In this document: in pieces, positions 62,715 to 64,000 of the stretch
How the letters are laid out: each line of letters opens with the position of its first letter
Position numbering within the stretch: position 1 is the stretch's first letter
NCBI GenBank assembly: GCA_026413225.1
Contig: JAPMTP010000078.1
Coordinates: 124,001 to 188,000, forward strand
Source: Otis tarda
Lineage: Eukaryota > Chordata > Aves > Otidiformes > Otididae
Reading direction: 5' to 3'
Length of the DNA stretch: 64,000 nucleotides
Notes under the pieces: generated by a model
The model's input: only the letters and a program-made list of their open reading frames with translations
Told to the model about the DNA's origin: nothing
Databases searched by the model: none
Translations under genes and position numbers: made by a program

Positions 62715-64000
62715 CTTTTGGTGTGGGAGCAATCGTCCGACATTCATGATTTTTAGTATATTTGTTTCAGTGGGCGCTTCCGAGCACTTAATGGTATATC
62801 TCGAAGCCCTGTTTGTCAGGGAAAGCCCAGAGCCCCAGTGTCTGAGGTTTTCTAGATGCGGTGTAATGGGCGGGTGAGGAGCAGCAAGAGCTTGAGTTGC
62901 TGGCACTTTTGGTATGGGAGCAATCGTCCAACGTTGGTGATTTTTAGTGGATTTTGTCAGTGCTGGTCCTGTTTTTTAGGGTATTTTTTCAGTGGGCACT
63001 TCCGTGCAGTTGATGGTAGACATTGAAGAGCTCTTGGTCAGGGAAAGCCCGGAGCCCCAGTGTCTGTTGTGTTGTAGATGTGGCATCAACGGCCGGTGAG
63101 GAGCAGCAAGAGCTTGAGTTGCTGGCACTTCTGGTGTGGGAGCAATCATCTGACGTTCATGATTTTTAGGGTACTTTTTAGGGGAACTTCCGTGTGACTG
63201 ATGTAAACGTCGAAGCGCTGTTCGTCAGGGAAAGCCCGCAGCCCCAATGTCTGTGGTGCTGTAGATGCGGCATCATTTGCTGGTGAGGTGCAGAAAGAGC
63301 TTTAGTGTCTGGCACGATTGGTGTGGGAGCAATCGTACGACATTCGTGATTTTTAGGGTATTTTTTCAGTGGACGGCAGTTGATGGGAAACTTCGAAGCG
63401 CTGTTCGTCCGGAAAAGCCAGAAGCCCCATTGTCTGTGATGCTGTAGACGCGGCGTGAACGGCCGGTGAGGAGCAGCGAGAGCTTGAGTTGCTGGCACTT
63501 TTGCTGTGGGAGCATTCGTCTGACATTCGTACCTTTTATGGTATTTTTTTTAGTGGGTGCTCCTATGCAGTTGATGGTAAACGTCGAAGCGCTGTTGGTC
63601 ATTAAAAGCCCAGAGCCCCAATGTCTGTGGTGCTGCAGATGCGTAGTCAACTGCTGGTGAGGAGCAGCAAGTGCTTTAGTTGCTGGCACTTTTGGTATGG
63701 GAGCAATCGTCCGACTTTCGTGATTTTGGGATATTTTTTTCTGTGGGCGCTTCCGTGCAGTTGATGGTAAAAGTCGAAGCGCTGTTCATCTGGGAAAGCC
63801 CAGAGCCCCAGTGTCTGTGCTGCTGTAGATGCGGTGTCAACGGCCGCTGAGGAGCAGCAAGAGCTTGAGTGGCTGGCACTTTTGGTGTGGGAGCAATCAT
63901 CTGACGTTCATGATTTTTAGGGTACTTTTCAGGGGAAATTCCATTCGACTGATGTAAACGTCGAAGCGCTGATCGTCAGGGAAAGCCCGCAGCCCCAGTG
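62715..64000 (-). repeat. Diverged inverted satellite at the window edge (class B)
   Basis: About 6-7 inverted monomers are more different from each other than anywhere else in the window and have unequal lengths. One monomer is 222 bp (62,874-63,095) owing to a 32-bp extra piece in the hinge. Another, near 63,370, has lost about 8 bp (GTGGACGGCAGTTGATGGG). Two share an unusual hinge, AGGGTACTTTT then ACTGATGTAAACG, at about 63,170 and 63,921 (751 bp apart). The array runs off the end of the window. No gene is present. Confidence 0.9.
62945..62996 (-). repeat. Partial hinge duplication in one monomer
   Basis: The hinge appears twice: TTAGTGGATTTTGTCAGTG, then after CTGGTCCTG a second TTTTTTAGGGTATTTTTTCAG-like copy. 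This makes the monomer 32 bp longer than the normal 190 bp. Confidence 0.8.

Noticed and set aside
1..64000. CRISPR array
   Set aside because: The units are 190 bp and repeated along their whole length, with no short repeat alternating with unique spacers, and the LTRs and higher-order periods are of animal type.
1..64000. tRNA, rRNA or other structured RNA genes
   Set aside because: I found no tRNA A/B boxes with a cloverleaf, no rRNA words, and no unique sequence outside satellite and LTR where such a gene could lie.

Overview
The window holds no recognisable cellular gene. It is almost entirely a tandem satellite array with a monomer of about 190-191 bp. I estimate about 260 monomers in one orientation (1-52,892) and about 58 in the opposite orientation (52,893-64,000). 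The only other sequence is three near-identical 1.14-kb solo retroviral LTRs at 2,450-3,591, 8,173-9,313 and 27,412-28,555. Open frames occur on both strands and in rotating frames because most monomers lack stop codons. They are by-products of the repeat and are not annotated as genes.

Host. A 190-bp-class satellite arranged in higher-order repeats, with LTRs embedded in it, points to a vertebrate centromeric or pericentromeric (or other heterochromatic) array. The LTR begins TGTCATGG on its own strand, ends in CA, has 5-bp target duplications, and contains tracts (for example the GGCTGCAGGGG direct repeats) that I recognise from abundant songbird endogenous-retrovirus LTRs. A passerine bird is therefore the most likely source. 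The monomer length matches a zebra finch satellite I recall as Tgut191A, but I could not compare sequences.

Layout. (1) 1-2,449: forward satellite. (2) 2,450-8,172: a 5,723-bp unit of one LTR plus about 24 monomers. (3) 8,173 to about 12,340: a partial second copy of that unit, one monomer shorter inside. (4) About 12,340-23,150: forward satellite with 9-monomer (about 1.71 kb) and longer periods. (5) 23,149-25,103: satellite with no close partner in the window. (6) About 25,100-49,050: a second, rearranged version of about 140-23,150, so the forward array is itself a duplication on a 25-kb scale. (7) 49,050-52,892: a mosaic of pieces seen earlier. (8) At 52,891-52,892 the array switches orientation. 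(9) 52,893-64,000: inverted satellite. It is similar to the forward class near the switch, then becomes a more diverged class (B) with islands of class A. It includes a clean 3,997-3,999-bp tandem duplication (54,719 to about 62,741) with a nested 1,526-bp duplication.

How the parts relate. The three LTRs sit at the same monomer position with the same ACCAC duplication. This means one insertion was later copied along with its satellite surroundings. The LTR is thus a built-in marker for unequal exchange in the array. The orientation switch and the gradient from homogeneous to diverged monomers suggest that the window crosses from an actively homogenised array into an older flank.
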